Both the position numbers and the translations under genes were made by a program. A stretch of DNA of 64,000 nucleotides from Lachnospiraceae bacterium NE2001 (lineage in GTDB: Bacteria; Bacillota; Clostridia; Lachnospirales; Lachnospiraceae): NCBI GenBank assembly GCA_900110635.1, contig FOEK01000014.1, forward strand, positions 31,458 through 95,457, in the 5' to 3' direction. A model generated the notes under the pieces. The model searched no databases. It was not told the origin of the DNA and saw only the letters and a program-made list of their open reading frames with translations. Below are positions 1 to 7,402 of this stretch, in pieces. The stretch's first letter is position 1; each line of letters starts with the position of its first letter.

Positions 1-1079
1 TTCTTGGCCTTGTGCTGCTGATCATATTGCTAGTTCTTTTCTGTCCTATATCCTATAGATTATCTGCTGTTCATAACGAGCAGGAGACCGTTGCAAAGGC
101 AAAGATTGGATTTCTTATAATAAATGGTCTTGTAAGCTTTACAAAGGGCGAGGGCCTTGATTATTACGTCAAAGCTTTATTCTTTAAGGTATTTCCTCGT
201 AATAAAGGAAATGCTGAAGATGATGGCGAAGACCTTCTGGAAGAATATCTGGAAGAACACGATGAGGATGATATTACATTTGATCTATCTCAGGAATCAA
301 ATGATAATGAAACATCTGATACATCGGAACTACCAGAACCTGATTTTGAAAGCAATACACAAAGCATTGATACGGATAAAGATCAATCAGAAGAAACAAG
401 TGAGAATGATGATCTATTATCAATAGACAGTTTTCTTGATTTTCAAGATACTGTTTCAGATAATTCTGATCTAGATGATTCTTCTGATAATGAAGACCTT
501 TTAGAAGAGAACCTAGAAGAAAACTTAGAAGATATTTCAGAGGATATATCTGAGGATATATCTGAGGATAAGTCAGAAGTAGATTCTAAGTCTGAAAAAA
601 TCCCACTCAAACAGAAGCTGTCAGAAAAGTATGATAAAGTAAGCAACAAAGTGGATGAGCTTCTGGATAAGGCGGACGAGAGGCTTGATGAAGCAGATAA
701 GAAGTATAATGAAATAATGAAGAAGACTGATCATGTACTTCAGTTCTTAGATAGAGACTATGTGGAACGAACGATCATCCGAGCTCTAAAAATAGTAAAG
801 AGACTCTTTGGTACTATTAAACCTAAGAAGAGTAAAGGCTATCTGCATATGGGGCTTAAGTCATCAGCTGATACCGGTATGATGCTAGGAAAGATTGCTG
901 CATTTTATCCATTATATGGAAGATGGCTTACTATTGAACCTGATTTTTACAATAAAGTAATTGAGGGAGATATAGATATAAAAGGACGCATTTACCTATT
1001 CAGAGTTGTTGGTCCGGTACTAAGAATGGCTCTTACCAGAGATTTCTGGAAAACATATAAATTAGCAAAGAAGATATAG
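1..1079 (+). CDS. DUF2953-type membrane-anchored protein (5' end cut off by window)
   Basis: Function unknown. The frame is open from the first complete codon at base 3, and the codons ahead of the GTG at 12 continue the same hydrophobic segment, so the true start lies left of the window. Counting from that GTG: hydrophobic N-terminus (about 1-20), a long Asp/Glu/Ser-rich region (about 68-195) with tandem repeats, a charged helical stretch (about 200-245), and a C-terminal domain (about 250-355) with blocks such as GYLHMGLKSSADTG and GRWLTIEPDF. In Bacillus subtilis a DUF2953 gene (ytfI) precedes ytfJ, as here, which supports the family call. The acidic insert is much longer than I expect for the family. 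The family call is inferred; membrane attachment is visible. Confidence 0.7.
   Translation, partial: LGLVLLIILLVLFCPISYRLSAVHNEQETVAKAKIGFLIINGLVSFTKGEGLDYYVKALFFKVFPRNKGNAEDDGEDLLEEYLEEHDEDDITFDLSQESNDNETSDTSELPEPDFESNTQSIDTDKDQSEETSENDDLLSIDSFLDFQDTVSDNSDLDDSSDNEDLLEENLEENLEDISEDISEDISEDKSEVDSKSEKIPLKQKLSEKYDKVSNKVDELLDKADERLDEADKKYNEIMKKTDHVLQFLDRDYVERTIIRALKIVKRLFGTIKPKKSKGYLHMGLKSSADTGMMLGKIAAFYPLYGRWLTIEPDFYNKVIEGDIDIKGRIYLFRVVGPVLRMALTRDFWKTYKLAKKI
531..578 (+). repeat. 12-base in-frame tandem repeat, four units
   Basis: Four consecutive 12-base units (531-542, 543-554, 555-566, 567-578); the middle two are identical (GATATATCTGAG). They encode the repeated tetrapeptide D-I-S-E inside the acidic region of the first gene. 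Such a tract can expand or contract by slippage without breaking the frame. Confidence 0.85.
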
Positions 1080-1127
1080 TGACATTTTCTTTATAGAAAA
1101 GTTTTATAATATTGGAGGTTATACAAG

Positions 1128-1544
1128 ATGGCAAATGGTAATGATTTCAATTCAACAGTTAATTCTTTATTCAAGGGGATGGATGCATTTCTTACATCTA
1201 AATCCGTAGTTGGAGAACCAATTCAGGTTGGTGATACAACAATTATTCCACTTTGTGATGTAAACTTCGGCGTTGGAGCAGGAGCTATGGGTGGTAAAAG
1301 AAGTGACAGCGCTGGAGGCGGAATGGGTGGTAAGCTTTCTCCAACTGCAATCATTGTCATCAAGGATGGATATTCACAGATAATAAATGTTAATCAGGAC
1401 AAGGGAACACTTGGAACAGTTCTCGATATGATTCCTGGAGTAGCTGACAAGCTTAAGTCTATCATCAAAAAGGATGGCGTATCCGCTGACGAGCTTGAAG
1501 AGATTAAGGATATAGCAGAAGATCTTCCAGATGAAACATTTTAA
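1128..1544 (+). CDS. ytfJ: GerW/YtfJ family sporulation-associated protein
   Basis: A 138-residue protein of the GerW (YtfJ) family, known in B. subtilis as a spore protein needed for normal germination. The sequence shows the family features: an N-terminal helix, a block reading VVGEPIQVGDTTIIPL (about 27-42), a glycine-rich loop (about 50-66, GAGAMGGK and GGGMGGK), then SPTAIIVIKDG and a C-terminal helical tail. There is no signal peptide. The ATG has a good ribosome site (GGAGG, eight bases upstream). It lies 48 bases after the DUF2953 gene, the same order as ytfI-ytfJ in Bacillus. Presence of the gene does not prove that the organism sporulates, because non-spore-forming Lachnospiraceae keep it. 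Confidence 0.88.
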   Translation: MANGNDFNSTVNSLFKGMDAFLTSKSVVGEPIQVGDTTIIPLCDVNFGVGAGAMGGKRSDSAGGGMGGKLSPTAIIVIKDGYSQIINVNQDKGTLGTVLDMIPGVADKLKSIIKKDGVSADELEEIKDIAEDLPDETF

Positions 1545-1545
1545 T

Positions 1546-1573
1546 AAAAAAAGCCTTCCAAGATATGTGGAAG
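1546..1573 (-). terminator. Rho-independent terminator of the tRNA-Leu unit
   Basis: On the minus strand CTTCCA and TGGAAG form a six-base stem with a seven-base loop, followed by a run of seven T after GGC. It lies directly downstream of the tRNA-Leu 3' end. A second dyad (AACTAAT/ATTAGTT, 1577-1604) sits between the tRNA and this terminator. Confidence 0.75.
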
Positions 1574-1610
1574 ACCAACTAATTATGTGTATGAAAGATT
1601 AGTTAAATTA

Positions 1611-1694
1611 TGCCGGCGGCGGGGGTCGAACCCGCACGGTGTTGCCACCAACAGATTTTGAGTCTGCCTTGTCTGCCAATTCCAACACGCCGGC
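1611..1694 (-). tRNA. tRNA-Leu (anticodon CAA)
   Basis: Read on the minus strand, the acceptor stem is GCCGGCG/CGCCGGC with discriminator A. The anticodon stem GCAGA/TCTGT closes the loop CTCAAAA, giving anticodon CAA (reads UUG). There is a long variable arm with stem GGTG/CACC, typical of class II tRNA-Leu, and a T arm GCGGG-TTCGACC-CCCGC. No CCA is encoded; the next bases are TAA. It stands alone between ytfJ and galE, opposite to both, with its own promoter and terminator. Confidence 0.96.
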
Positions 1695-1709
1695 TTAACG
1701 ACAACTGAA

Positions 1710-1738
1710 ATCTTATCACACACATATATTCTTGTCAA
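1710..1738 (-). promoter_or_regulatory. Sigma-A-type promoter of tRNA-Leu
   Basis: On the minus strand TTGACA (1738-1733), a 17-base spacer and TAAGAT (1715-1710). The predicted start falls a few bases before the tRNA 5' end at 1694. The -35 is perfect consensus. Confidence 0.85.
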
Positions 1739-1744
1739 ATCGTA

Positions 1745-1785
1745 AAACGTGACAAAATCTTCACTACTCAGAAAGTGTTACGTTT
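1745..1785. other. Inverted repeat in the galE leader
   Basis: AAACGTGACA (1745-1754) and TGTTACGTTT (1776-1785) are inverted copies with one mismatch, 21 bases apart, ending just ahead of the galE ribosome site. It could be an operator or a leader hairpin. No clear galE promoter is visible; TTGTCA at 1732 has only a weak partner. Confidence 0.35.
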
Positions 1786-1800
1786 CGAAAGGAGAAAATT

Positions 1801-2808
1801 ATGAATATTTTAGTTACAGGTGGTACTGGTTATATTGGTTCTCACACTGTTGTTGAACTGATCAAAGCTGGTCACGATGTGGTTATCTTTGATAATCTCT
1901 ATAATTCCAAGGAGGTTGTTCTTGATTATATAGAGAACATAACTGGTGTTAAGCCTAAGTTTTACAAGGCTGATATGCTACGACCTGAAGAAATGGAGCC
2001 TATATTCCAGGAGAATACATTTGATGCTGTTATTCATTTTGCTGGTCTTAAGGCTGTTGGTGAATCGGTACAGATGCCTCTTAAGTATTATGAGAATAAT
2101 ATCTCAGGAACCATTAACCTGTGTAAACTGATGGATAAATATAACTGCAAGAAGATTATCTTCTCATCCTCAGCCACTGTTTATGGATCACCTGAGAGCT
2201 GTCCTATAACAGAGGATTTCCCTCTTTCAACAACAAATCCTTATGGAACAACGAAGCTTTATCTTGAAAGAATCCTCAGTGACCTGACTGTTCCAGATCC
2301 TGATTGGAAGGTTATTCTTCTTAGATATTTTAATCCGATTGGAGCTGATGAGAGTGGTCTTATTGGCGAATCTCCAAATGGTATTCCAAACAACCTTATG
2401 CCATATATCATCCAGGTTGCTCTTGGAAAGCTTCCAGAGCTTGGTGTATTTGGAAATGATTATGATACCCATGATGGAACTGGAGTAAGAGATTACATCC
2501 ACGTAACTGATCTTGCACTTGGTCACGTTGCTGCAGTAGACAGGATCAACAAGACAGAAGGCGTAGATATATATAATCTTGGTACAGGAACTGGATATAG
2601 TGTTCTGGATATAGTAAAAGCCTTTGAGAAGGCAAATGATATAGAGATTCCTTACAGCATCAAGCCAAGACGTGCAGGTGATATTGCTATGTGCTATGCT
2701 AATCCTGCTAAAGCAAAGGAAGAGCTTGGATGGGAAGCAAAGTTTGATCTAGAAAGAATGTGTAAAGATTCTTGGCGTTTTGCTGAAATCACTTTACGCA
2801 ACGAATAA
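1801..2808 (+). CDS. galE: UDP-glucose 4-epimerase
   Basis: Interconverts UDP-galactose and UDP-glucose in the Leloir pathway and supplies UDP-galactose for surface polymers; cytosolic, NAD-dependent. The 335 residues match the usual length. Visible are the NAD-binding GGTGYIG at 7-13, the catalytic set Ser124, Tyr148 and Lys152 (FSSSATVYG and YGTTK), and C-terminal sugar-nucleotide binding motifs (RPRRAGD-like KPRRAGDIA near 290). The ATG at 1801 follows GAAAGGAG. No other Leloir genes are nearby, so this copy looks like a housekeeping epimerase rather than part of a galactose operon. Confidence 0.97.
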   Translation: MNILVTGGTGYIGSHTVVELIKAGHDVVIFDNLYNSKEVVLDYIENITGVKPKFYKADMLRPEEMEPIFQENTFDAVIHFAGLKAVGESVQMPLKYYENNISGTINLCKLMDKYNCKKIIFSSSATVYGSPESCPITEDFPLSTTNPYGTTKLYLERILSDLTVPDPDWKVILLRYFNPIGADESGLIGESPNGIPNNLMPYIIQVALGKLPELGVFGNDYDTHDGTGVRDYIHVTDLALGHVAAVDRINKTEGVDIYNLGTGTGYSVLDIVKAFEKANDIEIPYSIKPRRAGDIAMCYANPAKAKEELGWEAKFDLERMCKDSWRFAEITLRNE

Positions 2809-2843
2809 AATGTGCAAAAAAATTAGAATGGTTTTGTAAACTC

Positions 2844-3764
2844 ATGGCTATAGATAAACGTGATGAGATAGAAGAAAAGAGAATAAAGCGAGATATCAAT
2901 CAGAGACGTGAGAGAGAGGCACAGAAGAAAAAGAAGAGGAATCTGAAGCTTGCCATACTTTGCTCCATCTTTTCTATAATTGTAATTCTGGGAGCTGCAT
3001 TTATCATACTTCACTGTATTTCTGATAAAGAGGAGTTGAGGGATAACGGCATTGCAGCCTTTAATGAAGGAAAATACGATGAAGCTATAAATAACTTTAC
3101 TGCATCTCTTGAGCAGGATCAGTGGTTTTCTGACAATATGGATGATGATACACGTCTATATCTTGCAGCCTGCTATATGCGTACTGATTCTTATGAAGAG
3201 GCGGTAGGTGTATATGAGAAGTTAAGAGAAAGAAAACTTAGTAACATCTCAGATGAAACTCTTAGCGATATGATAGCTCTTGCAAATGCGTTAAATGATA
3301 CTAAAAACGGCAATATACTGGATAATAACCTGAATAAACTAACAGATGAATATGATCGCGGTAATAAATCCATAGCTCTTTATCTTGGCAGCTATTATGA
3401 GCAGAAACAGGATTACGAGAATATGGAAAAATACTATAACGATTATATAGCGAACTTTGGTGTAAATACTTATATTGCTTATCAGCTTTCTGCTTACTAT
3501 CTGAGGCAGGGTAAACTGGAAGATGCCATCTCAATGGTAAATAAAGGTCTTAGCGCAGAAGATGACCTGTACAAGGACAAAGTATTATATAATGACATCA
3601 TCATTTCAGAAAAACAGCTTGATTACGAATCAGCTCTTGGAAAAGCTGAAAAGCTATATAAGGACTATCCAAATAATGAAACCTATAAAAAGGAATATGA
3701 TTTCTTATATTCCAGAGTAAATATAGATACTGAACCAGTACATACAGAGGATGACGAAAACTAG
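2844..3764 (+). CDS. TPR-repeat protein with N-terminal membrane anchor
   Basis: A 306-residue protein with a strongly basic, charged N-terminus (1-34), one membrane segment (about 35-58) and an extracellular domain built of tetratricopeptide-like helical pairs. Examples are GIAAFNEGKYDEAINNF at about 68-84, AACYMRTDSYEEAVGVYEKL, LGSYYEQKQDYENMEKYY and LSAYYLRQGKLEDAISMV. TPR arrays bind partner proteins; the partner is unknown. The C-terminus is acidic. No obvious ribosome site precedes the ATG, and the 3' end overlaps the next gene, so it probably opens the long modification/repair block. No specific function can be given. Confidence 0.75.
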   Translation: MAIDKRDEIEEKRIKRDINQRREREAQKKKKRNLKLAILCSIFSIIVILGAAFIILHCISDKEELRDNGIAAFNEGKYDEAINNFTASLEQDQWFSDNMDDDTRLYLAACYMRTDSYEEAVGVYEKLRERKLSNISDETLSDMIALANALNDTKNGNILDNNLNKLTDEYDRGNKSIALYLGSYYEQKQDYENMEKYYNDYIANFGVNTYIAYQLSAYYLRQGKLEDAISMVNKGLSAEDDLYKDKVLYNDIIISEKQLDYESALGKAEKLYKDYPNNETYKKEYDFLYSRVNIDTEPVHTEDDEN

Positions 3765-5187
3765 GATTATGAGATTACCTGAATTATTTGAGAATAAAAT
3801 GAGACGCCTTCTGGGGGAGGAATATGAGACATACGTTGATAGTCTTAATACCCCAATCAACACCTGTTTAAGGGTGAATACTCTCAAAATCTCTGTTCAG
3901 GATTTTCTTAAGATATCTCCTTTTGAACTTACCCCTGTACCTTGGTCAAATAATGGATTTTACTATGATGCTTCTACATGTTCACCGTCGAAGCATCCTT
4001 TTTACTATGCAGGACTGTATTATTTACAGGAACCCAGTGCAACGCTTCCAGCGGCCACACTTCCGATTGATGAAGGTGATAAAGTTCTTGATCTGTGTGC
4101 TGCACCAGGTGGAAAATCCACTGAGCTTGCTGCAAAGCTAGCTGGAACAGGTCTTCTCGTTTCTAACGATATAAGCGCATCCAGACTAAAAGCACTTCAG
4201 AAAAATATAGAGGTATTTGGTGTAAGAAATGTAATCATCACCTGTGAATCTCCTGAAAAACTAGCTATAGCATTTAATGGATACTTTGACAAAATACTAA
4301 TAGATGCCCCTTGTTCTGGTGAAGGAATGTTTCGAAAATCCACTTCCATGGTTACAGCCTGGGAGATTAATGGTAACGAAAAGTTTGCAGAGATTCAGAG
4401 AAGTATACTTAAAGAAGCAGTTAAAATGCTACGCCCAGGTGGTATGATCCTATATTCAACCTGCACCTTTGATCCTATGGAAGATGAAGATCAGGTTATG
4501 TATCTTATGGAACTGGGAAAAGATCTGTCCCTTGTTCCTATAGAATATCACGATGGCTTCGTGCCTGGAAATCCTGATTGGTCAAATGATCCTAATGCCT
4601 CTAGTGACTTAAAGTACACATATCATTTATTCCCGCACAGAATAAAGGGTGAAGGACATTACGTGGCTCTGCTTAAATCAAATGGTGAAATTGATAGATC
4701 TTCATATATAAATAATTATGATTATAAACCATACTCCAAGCTGAAGCCTGTACCAGAAATTGACGATTTTCTATCCCATATCAAAAAACTGGACAAAGCG
4801 AGTTTGGAATATAGAAACGATAAACTATACCTGATACCAGATGATAGTCCGGCACTTCCTGGCTACAGAGTTATGCGAAGAGGAGTATATCTCGGAGAGC
4901 TTAAAAAGAAACGTTTTGAACCTAGTCAGAGTTTTGCAATGATTCTTGATATAAATGATTTTGACAATGTCTTAAGGCTTCCAGTTGATAGTATATTTGT
5001 AAAAAAATATCTTCGTGGAGAATCTTTGGATATAAATGATGATGATGGTATAGAGTTACCTCCAAAGGATGGCTGGACTCTTGTGGCTATATCAACTGAG
5101 ACCGGAGACTTTCCTCTGGGATTTGGTAAGCTGCTTAAAGGAACACTAAAGAATAAATATCTCCCTGGCTGGAGAATGATGAGTTAA
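3751..5187 (+). CDS. RsmF/RsmB-type rRNA cytosine-C5 methyltransferase
   Basis: SAM-dependent RNA m5C methyltransferase of the NOL1/NOP2/Sun class, likely acting on 16S rRNA. The SAM loop CAAPGGKS is at about 116-123. The two functional cysteines are present in DAPCSGEGMF (Cys188) and STCTF (Cys238). The C-terminal 170 residues resemble the RNA-binding region found in the RsmF group (HLFPHRIKGEGHYVALLK, then a PUA-like part). The 478-residue length fits RsmF better than RsmB, which carries a NusB-like N-terminus that is missing here. ATG 3751 overlaps the preceding gene by 14 bases; ATG 3769 (MRLPELFENKM) is an equally good start and matches the family N-terminus. Confidence 0.9.
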   Translation: MTKTRIMRLPELFENKMRRLLGEEYETYVDSLNTPINTCLRVNTLKISVQDFLKISPFELTPVPWSNNGFYYDASTCSPSKHPFYYAGLYYLQEPSATLPAATLPIDEGDKVLDLCAAPGGKSTELAAKLAGTGLLVSNDISASRLKALQKNIEVFGVRNVIITCESPEKLAIAFNGYFDKILIDAPCSGEGMFRKSTSMVTAWEINGNEKFAEIQRSILKEAVKMLRPGGMILYSTCTFDPMEDEDQVMYLMELGKDLSLVPIEYHDGFVPGNPDWSNDPNASSDLKYTYHLFPHRIKGEGHYVALLKSNGEIDRSSYINNYDYKPYSKLKPVPEIDDFLSHIKKLDKASLEYRNDKLYLIPDDSPALPGYRVMRRGVYLGELKKKRFEPSQSFAMILDINDFDNVLRLPVDSIFVKKYLRGESLDINDDDGIELPPKDGWTLVAISTETGDFPLGFGKLLKGTLKNKYLPGWRMMS

Positions 5188-5207
5188 TATCAGAAAGATA
5201 GTATCAA

Positions 5208-5855
5208 ATGAAAACTAAGATTGATACAAGTACATATAAAGAGATAAATAAAGCAAAAAAACAGAAGGATAGAGACAAAAATATGGGTAAGTACGCTAAA
5301 GGTACTTACGGTCATTCTATTCATTATAGGAATTACAGACTTATTATGGCTGCTATAATCCTTCTTTTTATACTTGCTGATGTTTTCGTCTCAATCCTGG
5401 TATTTCATACAAGGAAAACTGTATTTATTATAATAGCCTGTATACTTGCTATACCATTTGCAAGAAATCTTGTGGATGTATTTATGACACTTAAGGCAAA
5501 GCCTCTTAACAAAGAAGAATATAAAAAAACAAAGCAGTTATCCGAAAAAACCGGAAAACCTCTTCTGTATGATCTATCTATAACACAGGAAGAAGGAATG
5601 TATTATATTCCTTGCGCTGCTGTATATAATAATAATATCATAGCATACACTCCTGAAATAAAGGAGGCTAAGGTAAGAGAGAAGATAAAGGGTTATCTGG
5701 TCGATGCCAACACTGACGACTCCAGTTATCGTATATATATAACAGATAAGTATCAAACCTTCGAAAAAGAGATAGAAAAACTAAGGGAAGCTGACGAAGA
5801 GACGGCTGCAATTGATGATGAAGTAACCTACCGCCTCCTTTCTATGGGAATATAA
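5208..5855 (+). CDS. Conserved-looking membrane protein, unknown function
   Basis: A 215-residue protein I do not recognise. The N-terminal 40 residues are rich in Lys and contain KGTYGHSIHYRNYR. Two membrane segments follow (about 44-64 and 68-86), linked by a short loop, and then a cytosolic-looking C-terminal domain of about 115 residues (LYDLSITQEEGMYYIPCAAVYNN is its start, split here as LYDLSITQEE and GMYYIPCAAV). It sits 20 bases after the rRNA methylase and 25 before a pseudouridine synthase, so it is co-transcribed with RNA-modification genes, but that does not define its role. Confidence 0.6.
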   Translation: MKTKIDTSTYKEINKAKKQKDRDKNMGKYAKGTYGHSIHYRNYRLIMAAIILLFILADVFVSILVFHTRKTVFIIIACILAIPFARNLVDVFMTLKAKPLNKEEYKKTKQLSEKTGKPLLYDLSITQEEGMYYIPCAAVYNNNIIAYTPEIKEAKVREKIKGYLVDANTDDSSYRIYITDKYQTFEKEIEKLREADEETAAIDDEVTYRLLSMGI

Positions 5856-5880
5856 ACAGTGAAATAAAACGGATTTTGCC

Positions 5881-6888
5881 ATGCAGGAAATCAAGATAAC
5901 TAAAAAAGAAGAGGGCTATAAGCTTAAGAAGATATGTATGAATTATCTGAATCAGGCTCCAGCTTCATTTATATACAAGATGCTCCGAAAGAAGAATATA
6001 GTATTAAATGACAAAAAAGCTGATGGAAATGAAACTGTTAAGGCTGGTGATGTCATAAAGCTTTATATGCGGGATGAAACCATTGACGGCTTTAGAACTT
6101 CAGAAGTATCTCGCCTTGGAACAAATAATACTAAAACAAAACTTGATATTATTTACGAAGATGATGACTATATATTCTGCAACAAACCAGTAAACCTGCT
6201 TTCCCAAAAAGCAAAGAAAGATGATGTCTCTATTAATGAGATGATCATTTCGTATTTACTTGAAAAGGGCAGTATTACTGAGGAATCCCTTAAACTCTTC
6301 AGACCGTCTATATGTAATAGACTGGATAGAAATACTAGTGGTATAATACTTGCGGCAAAAACGCCTAAGGGGGCTCGTTTCTTGTCCAAGATAATTAAAG
6401 ATAGAAGTCTTAGAAAATATTATCTTGCTGTAGTCCCAAGAAAACCAGCTAAGCTGGGACATTTCACTGCATATCTATCTAAGGATGAGTCTAGCAATAA
6501 GGTGACTATTTATAATAAAAAGACTGATGGGGCAGCTCTTATAGAAACAGATGTCAGTCTTATAGAATATAATCCTAAAACTGAAACATCCCTTCTTTCT
6601 ATTGAACTGATCACTGGAAAGAGCCATCAGATAAGAGCTCATCTTGCAAGTCTCAGAATGCCTATAATAGGTGATATTAAATATGGTTCTGAGATAATAA
6701 ATGAAATGTATAAGAAAAACTATGGAGTAAAGTCGCAGCTTCTTTCAGCATATAAGGTTGAATTTCCCGAATCTGCTGACAGTATATTATCTGGTAAAGT
6801 GTTTTATGCAAAGCCGCCCCATAGTTTTGATAGCTTCATTATCAGGAAGGATATAATAAGTGGCAACCTGGAAAACCAGAGGTCTTAG
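5881..6888 (+). CDS. RluA-family pseudouridine synthase
   Basis: Converts uridine to pseudouridine in rRNA (RluC/RluD class). An S4 RNA-binding domain occupies about 12-70, followed by the catalytic domain with NRLDRNTSG, in which Asp149 is the expected nucleophile, and the later motif GKSHQIRAHLASL. The 335-residue length is normal. The 3' end overlaps recU by 29 bases, implying translational coupling. No clear ribosome site is seen at ATG 5881. A second RluA-family gene (RluD-like) is at about 52.0-53.0 kb, so this one is the likely RluC-type paralogue. The target uridines cannot be assigned from the sequence. Confidence 0.9.
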   Translation: MQEIKITKKEEGYKLKKICMNYLNQAPASFIYKMLRKKNIVLNDKKADGNETVKAGDVIKLYMRDETIDGFRTSEVSRLGTNNTKTKLDIIYEDDDYIFCNKPVNLLSQKAKKDDVSINEMIISYLLEKGSITEESLKLFRPSICNRLDRNTSGIILAAKTPKGARFLSKIIKDRSLRKYYLAVVPRKPAKLGHFTAYLSKDESSNKVTIYNKKTDGAALIETDVSLIEYNPKTETSLLSIELITGKSHQIRAHLASLRMPIIGDIKYGSEIINEMYKKNYGVKSQLLSAYKVEFPESADSILSGKVFYAKPPHSFDSFIIRKDIISGNLENQRS

Positions 6889-7390
6889 AGGTTCTGCCTT
6901 TGAGAGCCTTATCAATTCCACAAATGAATATTACAGGGCGAATAATCTGGCTCTCGTTCAGAAGATTCCTACGCCCATAACTCCGCTAAAGTTTGATAGT
7001 GAAAGGAAGCTTATAACTGAGGCTTACTTTGAGAAGGATTCAACTGTAGACTATATTGGAGTGGTTCAGGAGATTCCTGTCTGCTTTGATGCAAAGGAAT
7101 GCAAAACCGACACTTTTTCCCTTCAGAATATACATGAGCATCAGTATAAGTTTATGGAGGACTTTGAGAAACAGGGCGGAGTCGCCTTTGTATTAATTCT
7201 TTTTACTGATCGAAATGATATGTATTATCTAAGGTTTAGAGAACTGAAGGAGTATTTTGACAGGGTTAAGGAAGGTCACGCTAAGAACTTTAAATACGTA
7301 GAGCTTGATGATGACTATTTTCTTAAGGCTTCGGGACCTGCAACAGTTCCATATCTTGAGGGGATAAATCTAGATATCCAGTCACGTTAG
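6860..7390 (+). CDS. recU: Holliday junction resolvase RecU
   Basis: Structure-specific nuclease that resolves four-way junctions in recombination and repair; it replaces RuvC in Firmicutes. The 176 residues carry the family nuclease core: Glu15, Asp64 in TVDYIGVV, and FDAKE (Asp77, Lys79), followed by SLQNIHEHQ. B. subtilis RecU, as I recall it, has Glu in place of Asp77, a conservative change. The GTG start has a strong ribosome site (AGGAAGG, nine bases upstream) inside the end of the preceding gene. In Bacillus recU pairs with the PBP gene ponA; here it sits with rRNA modification and nadE instead. Confidence 0.93.
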   Translation: MATWKTRGLRGSAFESLINSTNEYYRANNLALVQKIPTPITPLKFDSERKLITEAYFEKDSTVDYIGVVQEIPVCFDAKECKTDTFSLQNIHEHQYKFMEDFEKQGGVAFVLILFTDRNDMYYLRFRELKEYFDRVKEGHAKNFKYVELDDDYFLKASGPATVPYLEGINLDIQSR

Positions 7391-7402
7391 GAGGATAAAT
7401 AA

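Noticed and set aside
531..578. CRISPR-like array
   Set aside because: Units are 12 bases without spacers and lie in frame inside a coding region; no cas genes are present anywhere in the window.
443..649. Minus-strand 68-residue Ser-rich open frame
   Set aside because: It is the mirror of the acidic tandem-repeat region of the plus-strand gene and has no start signals.
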